From assembly GCF_014171575.1 (NCBI RefSeq), contig NZ_CP050453.1, positions 310,001-374,000 of the forward strand: a stretch of 64,000 nt of DNA, written 5' to 3'. The stretch is from Microbacterium sp. Se63.02b (GTDB taxonomy: Bacteria; Actinomycetota; Actinomycetes; Actinomycetales; Microbacteriaceae). The first letter of the stretch is position 1; each line of letters begins with the position of its first letter. The notes below the pieces were generated by a model. That model ran no database searches, had not been told where the DNA came from, and saw only the letters and a list, made by a program, of their open reading frames with translations. The translations under genes were made by a program, and so were the position numbers. Shown here piece by piece: positions 45,353 through 53,241 of this stretch.

Positions 45353-45353
45353 T

Positions 45354-45713
45354 GTGCTGACTATTTCCTCACGCCTCGATGTCATGAACCGGCTCGGCCG
45401 GGCCATGGCCGATCCCACGCGTTCCCGAATCCTAATGTCTCTGCTCGGTGGACCGAGCTACCCGGCTGTGCTCTCTCGTGAGCTGGAGCTGACGCGTTCG
45501 AACGTGTCGAACCATCTCACCTGCCTGCGTGACTGCGGGATTGTCGTTGCCGAGCCGGAGGGTCGCCAGACTCGTTACGAGATCGCCGACCCGCATCTTA
45601 CGGCTGCGCTCGTCGCGCTCGTGGACGTGACGCTGGCGGTCGATGAGCACGCGCCGTGCGTGGACTCTGCGTGCACGGTGGCTGGCTGCTGTGGGACGGG
45701 GGCGGACGCGTGA
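45354..45713 (+). CDS. cmtR: Cadmium/lead-sensing repressor CmtR
   Basis: 119-aa ArsR/SmtB-family sensor. C57 and C61 in NHLTCLRDCGIVV and C102 in HAPCVDS coincide with the metal ligands of Mycobacterium tuberculosis CmtR; the tail adds ACTVAGCC. The wing reads EPEGRQTRYEIAD. GTG start. Its stop overlaps the cadA start (GTGA), and it should derepress the cad genes when Cd(II) or Pb(II) binds. Confidence 0.93.
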   Translation: MLTISSRLDVMNRLGRAMADPTRSRILMSLLGGPSYPAVLSRELELTRSNVSNHLTCLRDCGIVVAEPEGRQTRYEIADPHLTAALVALVDVTLAVDEHAPCVDSACTVAGCCGTGADA

Positions 45714-47635
45714 GCGCGGCGTGTGGCTGCGAGCACGAGCCTGCCCAGCCTGCCACTGCGGCGGAGGATGAGACCGAAGAGGTTGTGCGGCCCTGGTGGA
45801 GGGACCGTGGGATCATGGTGCCGGTCTTCTCCGGTGTCGCATTCCTGGCCGGTCTGATCCTTGAATGGTCCGGCCTCGAGATCCCGGCGCTGGTGTTGTT
45901 CTGGGCCGGTCTGCTCCTCGGTGCGTCGACGTTCACGCCCGGCGCGATCCGGAAACTGTTCAAGGGCAAGCTCGGTATCGGGCTGCTGATGACGATCAGC
46001 GCGATCGGCGCGGTCATCCTCGGCTACGTGGAGGAGGCTGCGGCTCTGGCGTTCTTGTACTCGATTGCTGAGGCGCTCGAGGACAAGGCGATGGACCGTG
46101 CCCGGGGCGGGCTGAGGGCGCTGCTGAAGCTCGTGCCGGAGACAGCGACCGTGCTGCAGAACGGCGTCTCTGCGCAGGTGCCCGCGAGAGAGCTGACGGT
46201 CGGCCAGGTCATGGTGGTCCGTCCCGGCGAGCGGATCGCAACCGACGGGATCGTCCGTTCTGGCCGCTCCAGCCTGGACACCTCGGCGATCACCGGGGAG
46301 TCGATCCCCGTCGAGGTCGAGCCCGGCGATGCGGTGTCGGCCGGTGCGATCAACAGCGCCGGCGCGCTGGAGGTCGAAACGACCGCTGCGGGCACCGACA
46401 ACTCGCTCACCACGATCGTGGAGCTGGTCGAGAAGGCGCAGACCGAGAAGGGCGAGCGTGCACGTCTCGCGGACAGGATCGCCCGCCCGCTCGTACCCGG
46501 CGTTCTGATCCTCGCAGCGCTCGTCGCGATCATCGGGTCGCTGCTGGGCGATCCAGAGGTGTGGATCACCCGCGCGCTTGTCGTGCTGGTCGCCGCTTCT
46601 CCGTGTGCGCTGGCGATCTCGGTGCCGCTGACGGTCGTCGCCGCGATCGGCGCAGCAAGCAAGTTCGGCGTGATCATCAAGTCCGGCGCCGTCTTCGAGC
46701 GCTTCGGCACGGTCCGCCACGTCGCGGTCGACAAGACCGGCACCCTCACCCGCAACGAACCTGCGGTCACCGCGGTGCTCACTGCGAACGGCGTGACCGA
46801 GACACAGGCGCTGGCCTGGGCGGCCGCACTGGAGCAGCACAGCACGCATCCCCTTGCCTCTGCGATCACCGCCGCGGCCCCGGGCACACCGGCAGCTGCA
46901 GATGTGACCGAGCAGGCCGGGCACGGCATCGACGGCACTGTCGGCGGATCGAGAATCACCGTCGGCAGTCCTCGCTGGCTGGACGCGGGCGACCTCGGGA
47001 AGCAGGTCGCGGAGTTGGAGGAGCAGGGCATGACCGTCGTGATCGTCCACCGCGACGGAACCCCCGTCGCCGCGATCGGCGTCCGCGACGAACTGCGCCC
47101 TGAAGTCCCCGAGGTAGTCCGGACGCTCACCAACCAAGGCGTCGGCGTGACGATGCTCACCGGAGACAACGCCCGCACCGCTCGTGCACTGGCCGCGCAG
47201 GCCGGGATCAGCAACGTGCGCGCGGAACTGCGTCCCGAGGATAAGGCAACCGCGATCGGCGAGCTGTCAAAGGCGGGGCCGGTCGCGATGATCGGCGACG
47301 GAATCAACGACGCACCGGCCCTCGCTGGCGCAGACATCGGTATCGCGATGGGCGCCACCGGCTCCGACGCGGCAATCGAATCCGCCGACGTGGCCTTCAC
47401 CGGCCATGATCTGCGCCTCATCCCGCGAGCGTTCGATCACGCCCGCCGCGGTCGACGGATCATCAACCAGAACATCATCCTGTCGCTGCTGATCATCACT
47501 GCACTGCTCCCGCTCGCGCTCTTCGGCGTCCTGGGGCTCGCGGCCGTCGTCCTGGTCCACGAGGTCGCGGAGGTCATCGTGATCCTCAACGGTCTGCGCG
47601 CCGCACGCACCCGCACGCCACGACTGGAAAGCTGA
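45710..47635 (+). CDS. cadA: Cd2+/Zn2+/Pb2+-exporting P-type ATPase CadA
   Basis: 641 aa, SPC-class (P1B-2) ATPase: ion-site motif AASPCALAIS, phosphorylation motif DKTGTLTRN, TGES, HP motif STHPLA and GDGINDAPAL. The N-terminus has only a short CGCEHE metal cluster in place of a full HMA domain. GTG start overlapping the cmtR stop. It exports divalent soft metals. Confidence 0.93.
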   Translation: MSAACGCEHEPAQPATAAEDETEEVVRPWWRDRGIMVPVFSGVAFLAGLILEWSGLEIPALVLFWAGLLLGASTFTPGAIRKLFKGKLGIGLLMTISAIGAVILGYVEEAAALAFLYSIAEALEDKAMDRARGGLRALLKLVPETATVLQNGVSAQVPARELTVGQVMVVRPGERIATDGIVRSGRSSLDTSAITGESIPVEVEPGDAVSAGAINSAGALEVETTAAGTDNSLTTIVELVEKAQTEKGERARLADRIARPLVPGVLILAALVAIIGSLLGDPEVWITRALVVLVAASPCALAISVPLTVVAAIGAASKFGVIIKSGAVFERFGTVRHVAVDKTGTLTRNEPAVTAVLTANGVTETQALAWAAALEQHSTHPLASAITAAAPGTPAAADVTEQAGHGIDGTVGGSRITVGSPRWLDAGDLGKQVAELEEQGMTVVIVHRDGTPVAAIGVRDELRPEVPEVVRTLTNQGVGVTMLTGDNARTARALAAQAGISNVRAELRPEDKATAIGELSKAGPVAMIGDGINDAPALAGADIGIAMGATGSDAAIESADVAFTGHDLRLIPRAFDHARRGRRIINQNIILSLLIITALLPLALFGVLGLAAVVLVHEVAEVIVILNGLRAARTRTPRLES

Positions 47636-48243
47636 TGCTCGCAACTATCGGTTCAGCGATCGGCCTGTTCGCGGCAACCAACATCGACGACATTGTCGTG
47701 CTCACCGTGCTGTTCCTGGCTTCCAGTCGAGGGAAGCCCCGGCCGTGGCAGATCGTCGCGGGCCAGTATCTCGGGTTCATCACCCTCGTCGTGATCAGCG
47801 TGATCGCCGCTCTCGGTCTCACCATCGTTCCGGACGAATGGGTCGGTTTCCTGGGTCTGATCCCGCTCGGCATCGGCATCTGGACGCTCATTCGCGGCCT
47901 GCGCCGTAACAGCGATGACGATGATGACGACTCCAAGATCACCGCGGTCGGACTATGGGGCGTCGCAGGGATCACGATCGCCAACGGGGCCGACAACATC
48001 TCCCTCTACACGCCGATCTTCCGCACCAGCGCCCCCAGCGACGTCGCGATCATGATCGTCGTATTCCTGATCCTCGTCGCGGTCTGGTGCGCGGCCGGCC
48101 GGCTGATCGGCACCAACAAGGCTGTTACCGAGGGGCTGGAGCGCGTCGAGCACTGGCTCGTACCGGCCGTGTTCATCGGCCTGGGCCTGTTCATCCTGAT
48201 CGAATCTGGGGTCATCGTCCGTCTGATCGAGGTGCTCGCATGA
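47635..48243 (+). CDS. cadD: CadD-family cadmium resistance transporter
   Basis: 202 aa, five or six membrane segments, with the N-terminal ATNIDDIVVLTVLF and the middle IANGADNISLYTPIF repeats typical of CadD/LysE-related exporters, separated by an acidic loop (NSDDDDDDSK). One-base overlap with cadA (TGATG). Confidence 0.88.
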   Translation: MLATIGSAIGLFAATNIDDIVVLTVLFLASSRGKPRPWQIVAGQYLGFITLVVISVIAALGLTIVPDEWVGFLGLIPLGIGIWTLIRGLRRNSDDDDDDSKITAVGLWGVAGITIANGADNISLYTPIFRTSAPSDVAIMIVVFLILVAVWCAAGRLIGTNKAVTEGLERVEHWLVPAVFIGLGLFILIESGVIVRLIEVLA

Positions 48244-48773
48244 CCTCCTCCCAGTCAGAGGCTCATCCGCCCGCTGCGCGCAAGCTGTCGTCGACCCGGC
48301 GGCGGCAGCTCACTGGTGGAGCGCTCTTGATCGCCGTGGTCGTCGTGCTGATCGATCAGGGAACCAAGGTGTGGGCCGAAGCGACCCTCACCGACCGTGA
48401 GCGCATCCCGCTGATCGGTGACCTGCTGGGTTTGCAGCTCGCCTATAACCCCGGAGCGGCATTCTCCTTCGGGGAAGGCTTCACCTGGGTGTTCGCGCTG
48501 CTCGCTGTCGCCGCCACGGTCACAGCGATCGTGTTCGCGTTCCGAGTGCAACGCGTGAGATGGGCGATCGTCATCGGCGCGCTCGGCGGCGCTTCCGCCT
48601 CACACGCAGGCGACCGCCTTTTCCGGGACCCCGGATTCGCCCGTGGTCACGTCGTGGACTTCCTCGCCTACGGAAACTGGTTCATCGGCAACATCGCCGA
48701 CATCGTAATCTTCGCCGCAGCGATCACCGGAGCAGTTTTCATGATCCGCGCCGGGGATGAGAGCACCGAGTGA
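48240..48773 (+). CDS. lspA: Signal peptidase II (lipoprotein), cassette-borne
   Basis: 177 aa, four membrane segments, with the aspartyl-protease landmarks NPGAAFSF, GDRLFRDPGFARGHVVDFL and NWFIGNIADIVIF (two catalytic Asp). Processes lipoproteins. Extra lspA copies are common in cadmium/lead cassettes. The start overlaps the cadD stop (ATGA). Confidence 0.92.
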   Translation: MTSSQSEAHPPAARKLSSTRRRQLTGGALLIAVVVVLIDQGTKVWAEATLTDRERIPLIGDLLGLQLAYNPGAAFSFGEGFTWVFALLAVAATVTAIVFAFRVQRVRWAIVIGALGGASASHAGDRLFRDPGFARGHVVDFLAYGNWFIGNIADIVIFAAAITGAVFMIRAGDESTE

Positions 48774-48847
48774 GATCCGTTGTGCGGTGGTGGGACACCC
48801 ATCAACTCGCCCTCTACATCGGCGCGATCGCCGTGGGCAGCCGTTGA
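48770..48847 (+). pseudogene. Truncated 5' remnant of a membrane-transporter gene
   Basis: GTG overlapping the lspA stop (GTGA) opens a 25-codon frame, VRSVVRWWDTHQLALYIGAI then stop. The start of a membrane helix after THQLALY resembles the N-terminus of the arsenic-resistance permease genes that follow lspA in related cassettes. The frame ends abruptly where the minus-strand genes begin, so it looks like a recombination scar. Confidence 0.45.
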
Positions 48848-48859
48848 GTGAGTTCACGC

Positions 48860-49012
48860 TTAGGCAGGCGGGCGGTCGCGATGTAGGCGCAGAGCCACCC
48901 ACCAGCCGCATCGTCGACAGATGAAAGCGCGATCGTCTCCGAGTGCGTGCAGCTTCTTGCGTGGCAGATGTCGCCCGCAGCACGTGCACGCAACGTCCTC
49001 GTCAGTCGCCAT
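48860..49012 (-). CDS. Small zinc-ribbon protein
   Basis: 50 aa with two knuckles: CTCCGRH and CRRCGWW, about 20 residues apart, the plan of a single zinc ribbon. The ATG overlaps the 3' end of the preceding thioredoxin-fold gene by 11 bases. Function unknown. Confidence 0.55.
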   Translation of the reverse strand: MATDEDVACTCCGRHLPRKKLHALGDDRAFICRRCGWWVALRLHRDRPPA

Positions 49013-49313
49013 GAGCGGAGAGCGCCTCTCGAATCTGTTCAACCGTTGGCATCCCGGCCAGCCCAGCAGGGGTGCTGTAAATACGGCAGGCGAGGTCATT
49101 GCTTCGCCCCGACCCCGGAAAGAGATCGTTGCCATCCAGGGTGATCGTGGGGGAGCCCGCGAACGAGACTGCGCCCGCGTCCTCCTCCGTCCGGATGAGT
49201 CGGTAGTGAACCTCCGATTCGTCGTGGCCTGTTTCTCGTAGCGCCTCAGAAACACGACGGCCAGCCTCAACCCAGCTGGGGCAACCGGCGATATAAAGCA
49301 GCTCAATCTCCAC
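49002..49313 (-). CDS. Thioredoxin-fold small protein (metal-cassette type)
   Basis: 103 aa: MEIELLYIAGCPSW, a single cysteine at the position of the redox motif, and FAGSPTITLDGNDLFP with the cis-proline. It is paralogous to the 104-aa protein at 52927-53241 (GCPNW, FRGSPTLLADGVPLFP, YLTPAGLAGSPT versus YSTPAGLAGMPT). Such proteins accompany mercury and arsenic genes; a thiol or metal-carrier role is inferred. Confidence 0.7.
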   Translation of the reverse strand: MEIELLYIAGCPSWVEAGRRVSEALRETGHDESEVHYRLIRTEEDAGAVSFAGSPTITLDGNDLFPGSGRSNDLACRIYSTPAGLAGMPTVEQIREALSAHGD

Positions 49314-49361
49314 GACTCAATCATCCTCGACTTCGCTGTTGATGTCGTGCCCGGGCTACCA

Positions 49362-49381
49362 CCGAAAACGATCGTTTGCGG
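49362..49381. repeat. Cassette-boundary palindrome D
   Basis: CCGAAAACGATCGTTTGCGG, identical to copy C, at the end of the cadmium block and about 60-75 bp from the left end of the TniA/TniB element. Confidence 0.8.
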
Positions 49382-49440
49382 CCGGGCACCCGTGGTGGTG
49401 CTGGGGAAGTGCGACACGCCGAGCGTCGCCCCTGTGGAGT

Positions 49441-49478
49441 TGATCGCTCGGTGGCGGTGTTCTGTGATCGCTTGGCGG
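49441..49478 (+). repeat. Left inverted end of the tni element
   Basis: Two tandem related blocks, TGATCGCTCGGTGGCGG and TGATCGCTTGGCGG, next to the tniB stop; the GGCGGTGTT..TGTGATCGCTT portion recurs inverted at the right end. Confidence 0.75.
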
Positions 49479-49480
49479 CG

Positions 49481-50290
49481 TTAGTTGCCGATGACGAGGA
49501 TGCTAGCTGCGGCTTCGATGACGTCGTCGGTGATGGTCTCAAGCCCGTTGATCTTCAGCACTCGGGCGATCTGAGGGAAGAGCCGTTCAAGGAGACGAAA
49601 GTTGCCACGGGTGATGCGTTCGATCGCAGCTATCGCCTGCGCGTCGGTGAAGTCCTCTGGGTCGAGTTGCTGTCCTAGGTGTTTCCAGTGGCGGTCGAGG
49701 ACGAAGAGGAGTTCTTCTCGGCCGAGGGTTCGGTAGTGGTGGGAGAAGCCGAGTCGGCTGTAGAGCTGTGGGTAGTGGCGGAACCGTTGGTCGATGCCGG
49801 GCATGCCAATGAGGATCATAGAGAGGTGTTCACGGTCGTGGCGGTCGCGGAGCAGCTCGAGCGCAGTCGGTGTGAGCCTTTCGGCTTCGTCGATGATGAG
49901 CAGATCCACGAGGTGAGACATGCCGATCGGCGTGGTGGTCGGTTCGGTCTCACGCGAGCGGAGGTGTTCGTCGGCGCAGATCTCGACCTTTGCCTGCCAG
50001 CGGTCGATGTCGTGCATGAGATCTTTGGGTCTGCAGAGGACCTCGGGTGTGTAGAAGACAGTCCGGGATCGGTTGGCGAGGGCGTAGTGCTTGGCGTCGT
50101 GCTCGCCGCGAGGTCCCCACTTGTTGATGTAGGGCTCCAGAGCGTCCCAGTTTGCGTAGCGGCGGGCGGAGTTGGTCTTGCCGACGCCGGCGTCGCCGTG
50201 GCAGATGCCGATGGTTTTCTCTTTGCGGACGGCGTTCGCGAATTCGGTGAAGCGTCGGTGCTCTTTGGTGACGATGAATGGCTGGTTCAT
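49481..50290 (-). CDS. TniB-type AAA+ transposition ATPase
   Basis: 269 aa with Walker A GDAGVGKT (32-39) and Walker B LLIIDEAERL (D134, E135), plus the arginine-rich sensor region ILIGMPGIDQRF. MuB/TniB family; activates the transposase and selects the target. One-base overlap with the transposase gene. Confidence 0.87.
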   Translation of the reverse strand: MNQPFIVTKEHRRFTEFANAVRKEKTIGICHGDAGVGKTNSARRYANWDALEPYINKWGPRGEHDAKHYALANRSRTVFYTPEVLCRPKDLMHDIDRWQAKVEICADEHLRSRETEPTTTPIGMSHLVDLLIIDEAERLTPTALELLRDRHDREHLSMILIGMPGIDQRFRHYPQLYSRLGFSHHYRTLGREELLFVLDRHWKHLGQQLDPEDFTDAQAIAAIERITRGNFRLLERLFPQIARVLKINGLETITDDVIEAAASILVIGN

Positions 50291-51678
50291 CACTCGTCCT
50301 CTTCGTAGGTGCGTAGCCGGCGGCGATGCGGAGGTGCCGCGACGTCGCGTGGCTCGTCGCGGGTGACGGCGGTGAGGATGCGGTCGTTGATGGTGTGTCG
50401 GAGTGCGCGGCGGCGGGCTCGGCGGGCGGTTTCGATGTCGCGGAGGCTGAGGCGGAGATTGGGGTGGGCTTCGTCGACGGCGATGCAGACGAATGTGTCG
50501 CGGTCGTACACGCGGATCTCGGAGATGTCGCGCGGGTCGTAGCGGATTGTGATCGTGTGCCCGACGAAGGGGGCGAGTGTCGGAGCGAGGTAGCGCTGGC
50601 CCTGGAAGTGAATGCCGTCGCGCTGCACGACCCGGTTCTTGGGGACCGTGAGCAGGAGGCCGTCGAGTTGTTCCAGACTGTCGGGCATTCGCGGAAGCCA
50701 GCCGTCCGCGACCCACGCGTCCCGAGGCGATACTCCGAGCTCCCGGTGCGGGCGTGCGTTGTACATCCCGATGAACCCGCCGATCGCCTGGTCGAGGGCG
50801 GCCAGATCTAGAGCGGGGTGAGGATTCCTGTCGCCTGGTCTGAGGTGCCCGGGGAGAGTGGAGAGAAGCTCTGTGTTGATGGTGCGGAAGAAGCGTTCGA
50901 TCTTGCCGCGGCCTTGGGGCCGAGCCACGGTGGAGTGGATGATCCGGATGCGCAGCTCGATGGCGGTGCGTTCGAGGTGATGGCTGGTAAAGTCGGAGCC
51001 GTGGTCGACGTGGAGCACGTCGGGTATTCCACACATGGCCCACGCGGGGTCGGTCTTGCGCCAGATCGCCTGCCTGAGCGCGAGGGCCGTGTTCATCGCT
51101 GATGGTGCACCGGTGAAGACGGTGTATCCGCAGATCGCGCGTGAGTGGTCGTCGATCACGATCGTGAGCCAGGGTCGATCAGATTTGCCGCCTACGGCAC
51201 TGGTGATGAGGATGTCGAGTTCGGTGTGATCGGCCTGCCAGATCTGGTTGGGCCCGTCGGCTCGGCGCCGGTATACGAGCTCGTATCGATCGCGATACGC
51301 AATGGGTCCATCCAACGCGAGCGTTACCAGTGCCGGGTCGAGGGACTGCACGATATCTCTGACAGTGGCGTAGCTGGGCACCGCCAGGCCTTGCCGCTCC
51401 GCTTCGGTACTCGCAAGGCGGTGCAGCGTCGCGATCGCTGGCCTCGGCCTGGTCAACGCGAGGTGCTCGATGAATCTGACCAATTCGCCCCCCGTGCGAC
51501 GAATGCCGGCGTCGGCTCTCGGTTGAGGGTCGAGTGCAGTGATGCCGTGGTCTCGGTAGAGCTGGTGCCAGCGTTGGAGCGTGCGCAGGCCAATCCCGGT
51601 TTCTCGGGAGAGAGCGGTGAGAGGTATCTGGTCCTCGACGTGTAGTCGAAGAATTCGCCACCGCTCCCCGCCGCTCAT
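50290..51678 (-). CDS. TniA-type DDE transposase
   Basis: 462 aa: N-terminal helix-turn-helix (LTALSRETGIGLRTLQRWHQLY), catalytic D150 in QADHTELD, D225 in HVDHGSDF and E261 in GKIERFF (DD35E), and a Mu-type C-terminal domain. The ATG at 51678 is eight bases after the resolvase stop. It cuts and joins the element's ends. Confidence 0.88.
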   Translation of the reverse strand: MSGGERWRILRLHVEDQIPLTALSRETGIGLRTLQRWHQLYRDHGITALDPQPRADAGIRRTGGELVRFIEHLALTRPRPAIATLHRLASTEAERQGLAVPSYATVRDIVQSLDPALVTLALDGPIAYRDRYELVYRRRADGPNQIWQADHTELDILITSAVGGKSDRPWLTIVIDDHSRAICGYTVFTGAPSAMNTALALRQAIWRKTDPAWAMCGIPDVLHVDHGSDFTSHHLERTAIELRIRIIHSTVARPQGRGKIERFFRTINTELLSTLPGHLRPGDRNPHPALDLAALDQAIGGFIGMYNARPHRELGVSPRDAWVADGWLPRMPDSLEQLDGLLLTVPKNRVVQRDGIHFQGQRYLAPTLAPFVGHTITIRYDPRDISEIRVYDRDTFVCIAVDEAHPNLRLSLRDIETARRARRRALRHTINDRILTAVTRDEPRDVAAPPHRRRLRTYEEDE

Positions 51679-51685
51679 CACATCG

Positions 51686-52282
51686 CTAGATGGTGATGCT
51701 CTCGCGGCTGGCGAGGGCTTGCTGGTGGCGGTAGAGCGTGGCGCGACTCCACCCGACGAGCCGTGCTGCATCTTCGGCGGTGCGACCTTTCGCTCGGGCG
51801 TCGGCGGCGATCGCGAGCTTGTCGGCGATTACCGCTGGGTCCGAGAGTGGACGACCGAAGCGAGTGCCGCTCTGCCTGGCGGCGGCGATCCCAGCATTTA
51901 CCCGCTCGACAATCAGTTCACGCTCGTACTCCGCGAGCGTGGCGAGCATGTTCAGCATCAACCGGCCCGTCGATGTCGCTGGATCTATCCCATCCGAGAC
52001 AGAACGCACATGGATGCCCCGCTCGCGCAGCAGGTTTACGGTGTTCAGCACGTCGATGAGGGAGCGGCCGAGGCGGTCCACGCGCCAGACGACGACGGTG
52101 TCACCGGCTTCTGCGTGCTCGAGGAGTTTTTTCATCCCACGACGCTCGATCGCGGTCTTGCTCCCGGAGGTGACATCGGCGAACACGTCGCGCTTCTGAA
52201 CACCAGCGGCGACGAGTGCGTCGAGCTGCAGCTGCGCATCCTGGCTCGATGTGCTCACGCGGGTGTATCCAAGAAGTCTCAC
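51686..52282 (-). CDS. Serine resolvase (TniR-like)
   Basis: 198 aa from the GTG at 52282 (an ATG at 52330 would add 16 residues). Catalytic serine in GYTRVSTSSQDAQLQ, active-site arginines in WRVDRLGRSL, EYERELIVERV, and a C-terminal helix-turn-helix (TAEDAARLVGWSRATLYRH). It resolves cointegrates at the res site upstream of the gene. Confidence 0.88.
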   Translation of the reverse strand: MRLLGYTRVSTSSQDAQLQLDALVAAGVQKRDVFADVTSGSKTAIERRGMKKLLEHAEAGDTVVVWRVDRLGRSLIDVLNTVNLLRERGIHVRSVSDGIDPATSTGRLMLNMLATLAEYERELIVERVNAGIAAARQSGTRFGRPLSDPAVIADKLAIAADARAKGRTAEDAARLVGWSRATLYRHQQALASRESITI

Positions 52283-52440
52283 TCGGCCATTGTGCCTCAC
52301 AAACCCCGCCGCGTCATCGCGCTGAGACACTTTCCGGTGAGACGCATTGTTGAGACAGACGCTGACCGAGGATCACACGGATCAGCGATCACACAGCCGG
52401 GATCCGGCCGATGTCTCGAAAAGCTGTAGCTTTTCGAGAT
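52276..52440. other. Probable res site for the resolvase
   Basis: A perfect inverted repeat TCTCGAAAAGCT-GT-AGCTTTTCGAGA (52414-52439), two 12-bp arms around a two-base centre, is the build of a serine-recombinase crossover site. Repeated TGAGAC half-sites follow at 52323, 52338 and 52351 and an inverted GTCTCA at 52276. The palindrome could instead terminate merR. Confidence 0.6.
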
Positions 52441-52467
52441 GCCCTGCTGGTGCGTACAACGACGGGT

Positions 52468-52872
52468 TTACGGTAGCGGCCGCGGGATGACGTTGCAGAT
52501 GCTGCGCTCCGAGCACGTCGCTGGGTCGACGGCCGAACTGGTGGTGAGCATGTCGACGAGTTCTGTTTCGAGACGGGCGAGTTCTTGTTGACGGACCCTG
52601 ACTTCATTGAGTTTGCCATCGAGCAGCGAGTGCACGTGCGAGCAGGGCGCCTGCCCGTCTTCCCGGAGAGTGAGGACTCCGGCGATGTCGGCCAGCGTCA
52701 ATCCGGCAGATTGAGCGGCGCGAATGAATCCGACGCGGGAAGCGACCTCATCGTCATAGACCCGGTATCCATTGCTTTGTCGACTCGGTGCAGAAAGTAG
52801 CCCTTCGCGTTCGTAGAAACGAAGGGTCTGGGTGCTGACTCCCGTGGTGGCGGCGAGGTCTCCAATGCGCAT
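52468..52872 (-). CDS. MerR-family divalent-metal regulator
   Basis: 134 aa. N-terminal winged helix (RIGDLAATTGVSTQTLRFYEREGLL), long dimerisation helix, and cysteines C77, C120 and C126 (APCSHV, PATCSERSIC). A cysteine at the position equivalent to 77 marks sensors of +2 ions (Hg, Zn, Cd, Pb), unlike copper sensors with serine there. Divergent from the reductase operon it should activate. Confidence 0.82.
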   Translation of the reverse strand: MRIGDLAATTGVSTQTLRFYEREGLLSAPSRQSNGYRVYDDEVASRVGFIRAAQSAGLTLADIAGVLTLREDGQAPCSHVHSLLDGKLNEVRVRQQELARLETELVDMLTTSSAVDPATCSERSICNVIPRPLP

Positions 52873-52888
52873 ACCCCCATTTCACCAC

Positions 52889-52922
52889 TTGACCTTGTAC
52901 CGGGCTGCAACGTTTACGGTCG
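52889..52922 (+). promoter_or_regulatory. MerR-type promoter
   Basis: TTGACC (52889-52894) and TACGGT (52915-52920) with an over-long 20-bp spacer, typical of MerR activation. GACCTTGTAC and the reverse complement of its far end (GACCGTAAAC) form an imperfect dyad across the spacer. It leads directly into the gene at 52927. Confidence 0.65.
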
Positions 52923-52926
52923 ATGC

Positions 52927-53241
52927 ATGCAGATCACGTTGCAGTACTTCGATGGGTGCCCGAACTGGGAGACGGCCGCGGATCGCCTCGCGGTGATCGC
53001 CGCGGAACGATCCGACGTCACGGTGAGCCGGCAGCTCATCGAGACGCAGGAGGAAGCGGAAGCTCTCGACTTCCGCGGGTCCCCGACTCTCCTGGCCGAC
53101 GGTGTGCCGCTGTTTCCCGCGCCAGAAGCTCCGCCCGGCCTGTCGTGCCGGGTGTATTTGACACCGGCAGGTCTTGCCGGGTCGCCCACGACAGAGCAGA
53201 TCCGGGACGCCATCAGGACCGTCGAAGCGGGTATCCGGTGA
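52927..53241 (+). CDS. Thioredoxin-fold small protein, paralogue of 49002-49313
   Basis: 104 aa: MQITLQYFDGCPNW with one cysteine, FRGSPTLLADGVPLFP with the cis-proline, LSCRVYLTPAGLAGSPT. First gene after the MerR-type promoter and overlapping the flavoprotein start (GTGA). A carrier or thiol role for the metal handled by the reductase is inferred. Confidence 0.72.
   Translation: MQITLQYFDGCPNWETAADRLAVIAAERSDVTVSRQLIETQEEAEALDFRGSPTLLADGVPLFPAPEAPPGLSCRVYLTPAGLAGSPTTEQIRDAIRTVEAGIR

Larger units (their letters stand above)
45033..45353. other. Joint between copper and cadmium blocks, no gene
   Basis: Holds palindrome C (45163-45182), a GCCGTAAGCG half-site (45226-45235), a short direct repeat GACGAG(T/C)GGACCGG (near 45,053 and 45,082), a hairpin CACCCAGGC/GCCTGGGGTG (45281-45311) and the CmtR operator. 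Confidence 0.6.

Noticed and set aside
45575..47137. 520-codon minus-strand open frame opposite cadA
   Set aside because: It is the mirror of a high-GC gene with clear P-type ATPase motifs; its translation is Arg/Asp/Gly-rich without any family motif.
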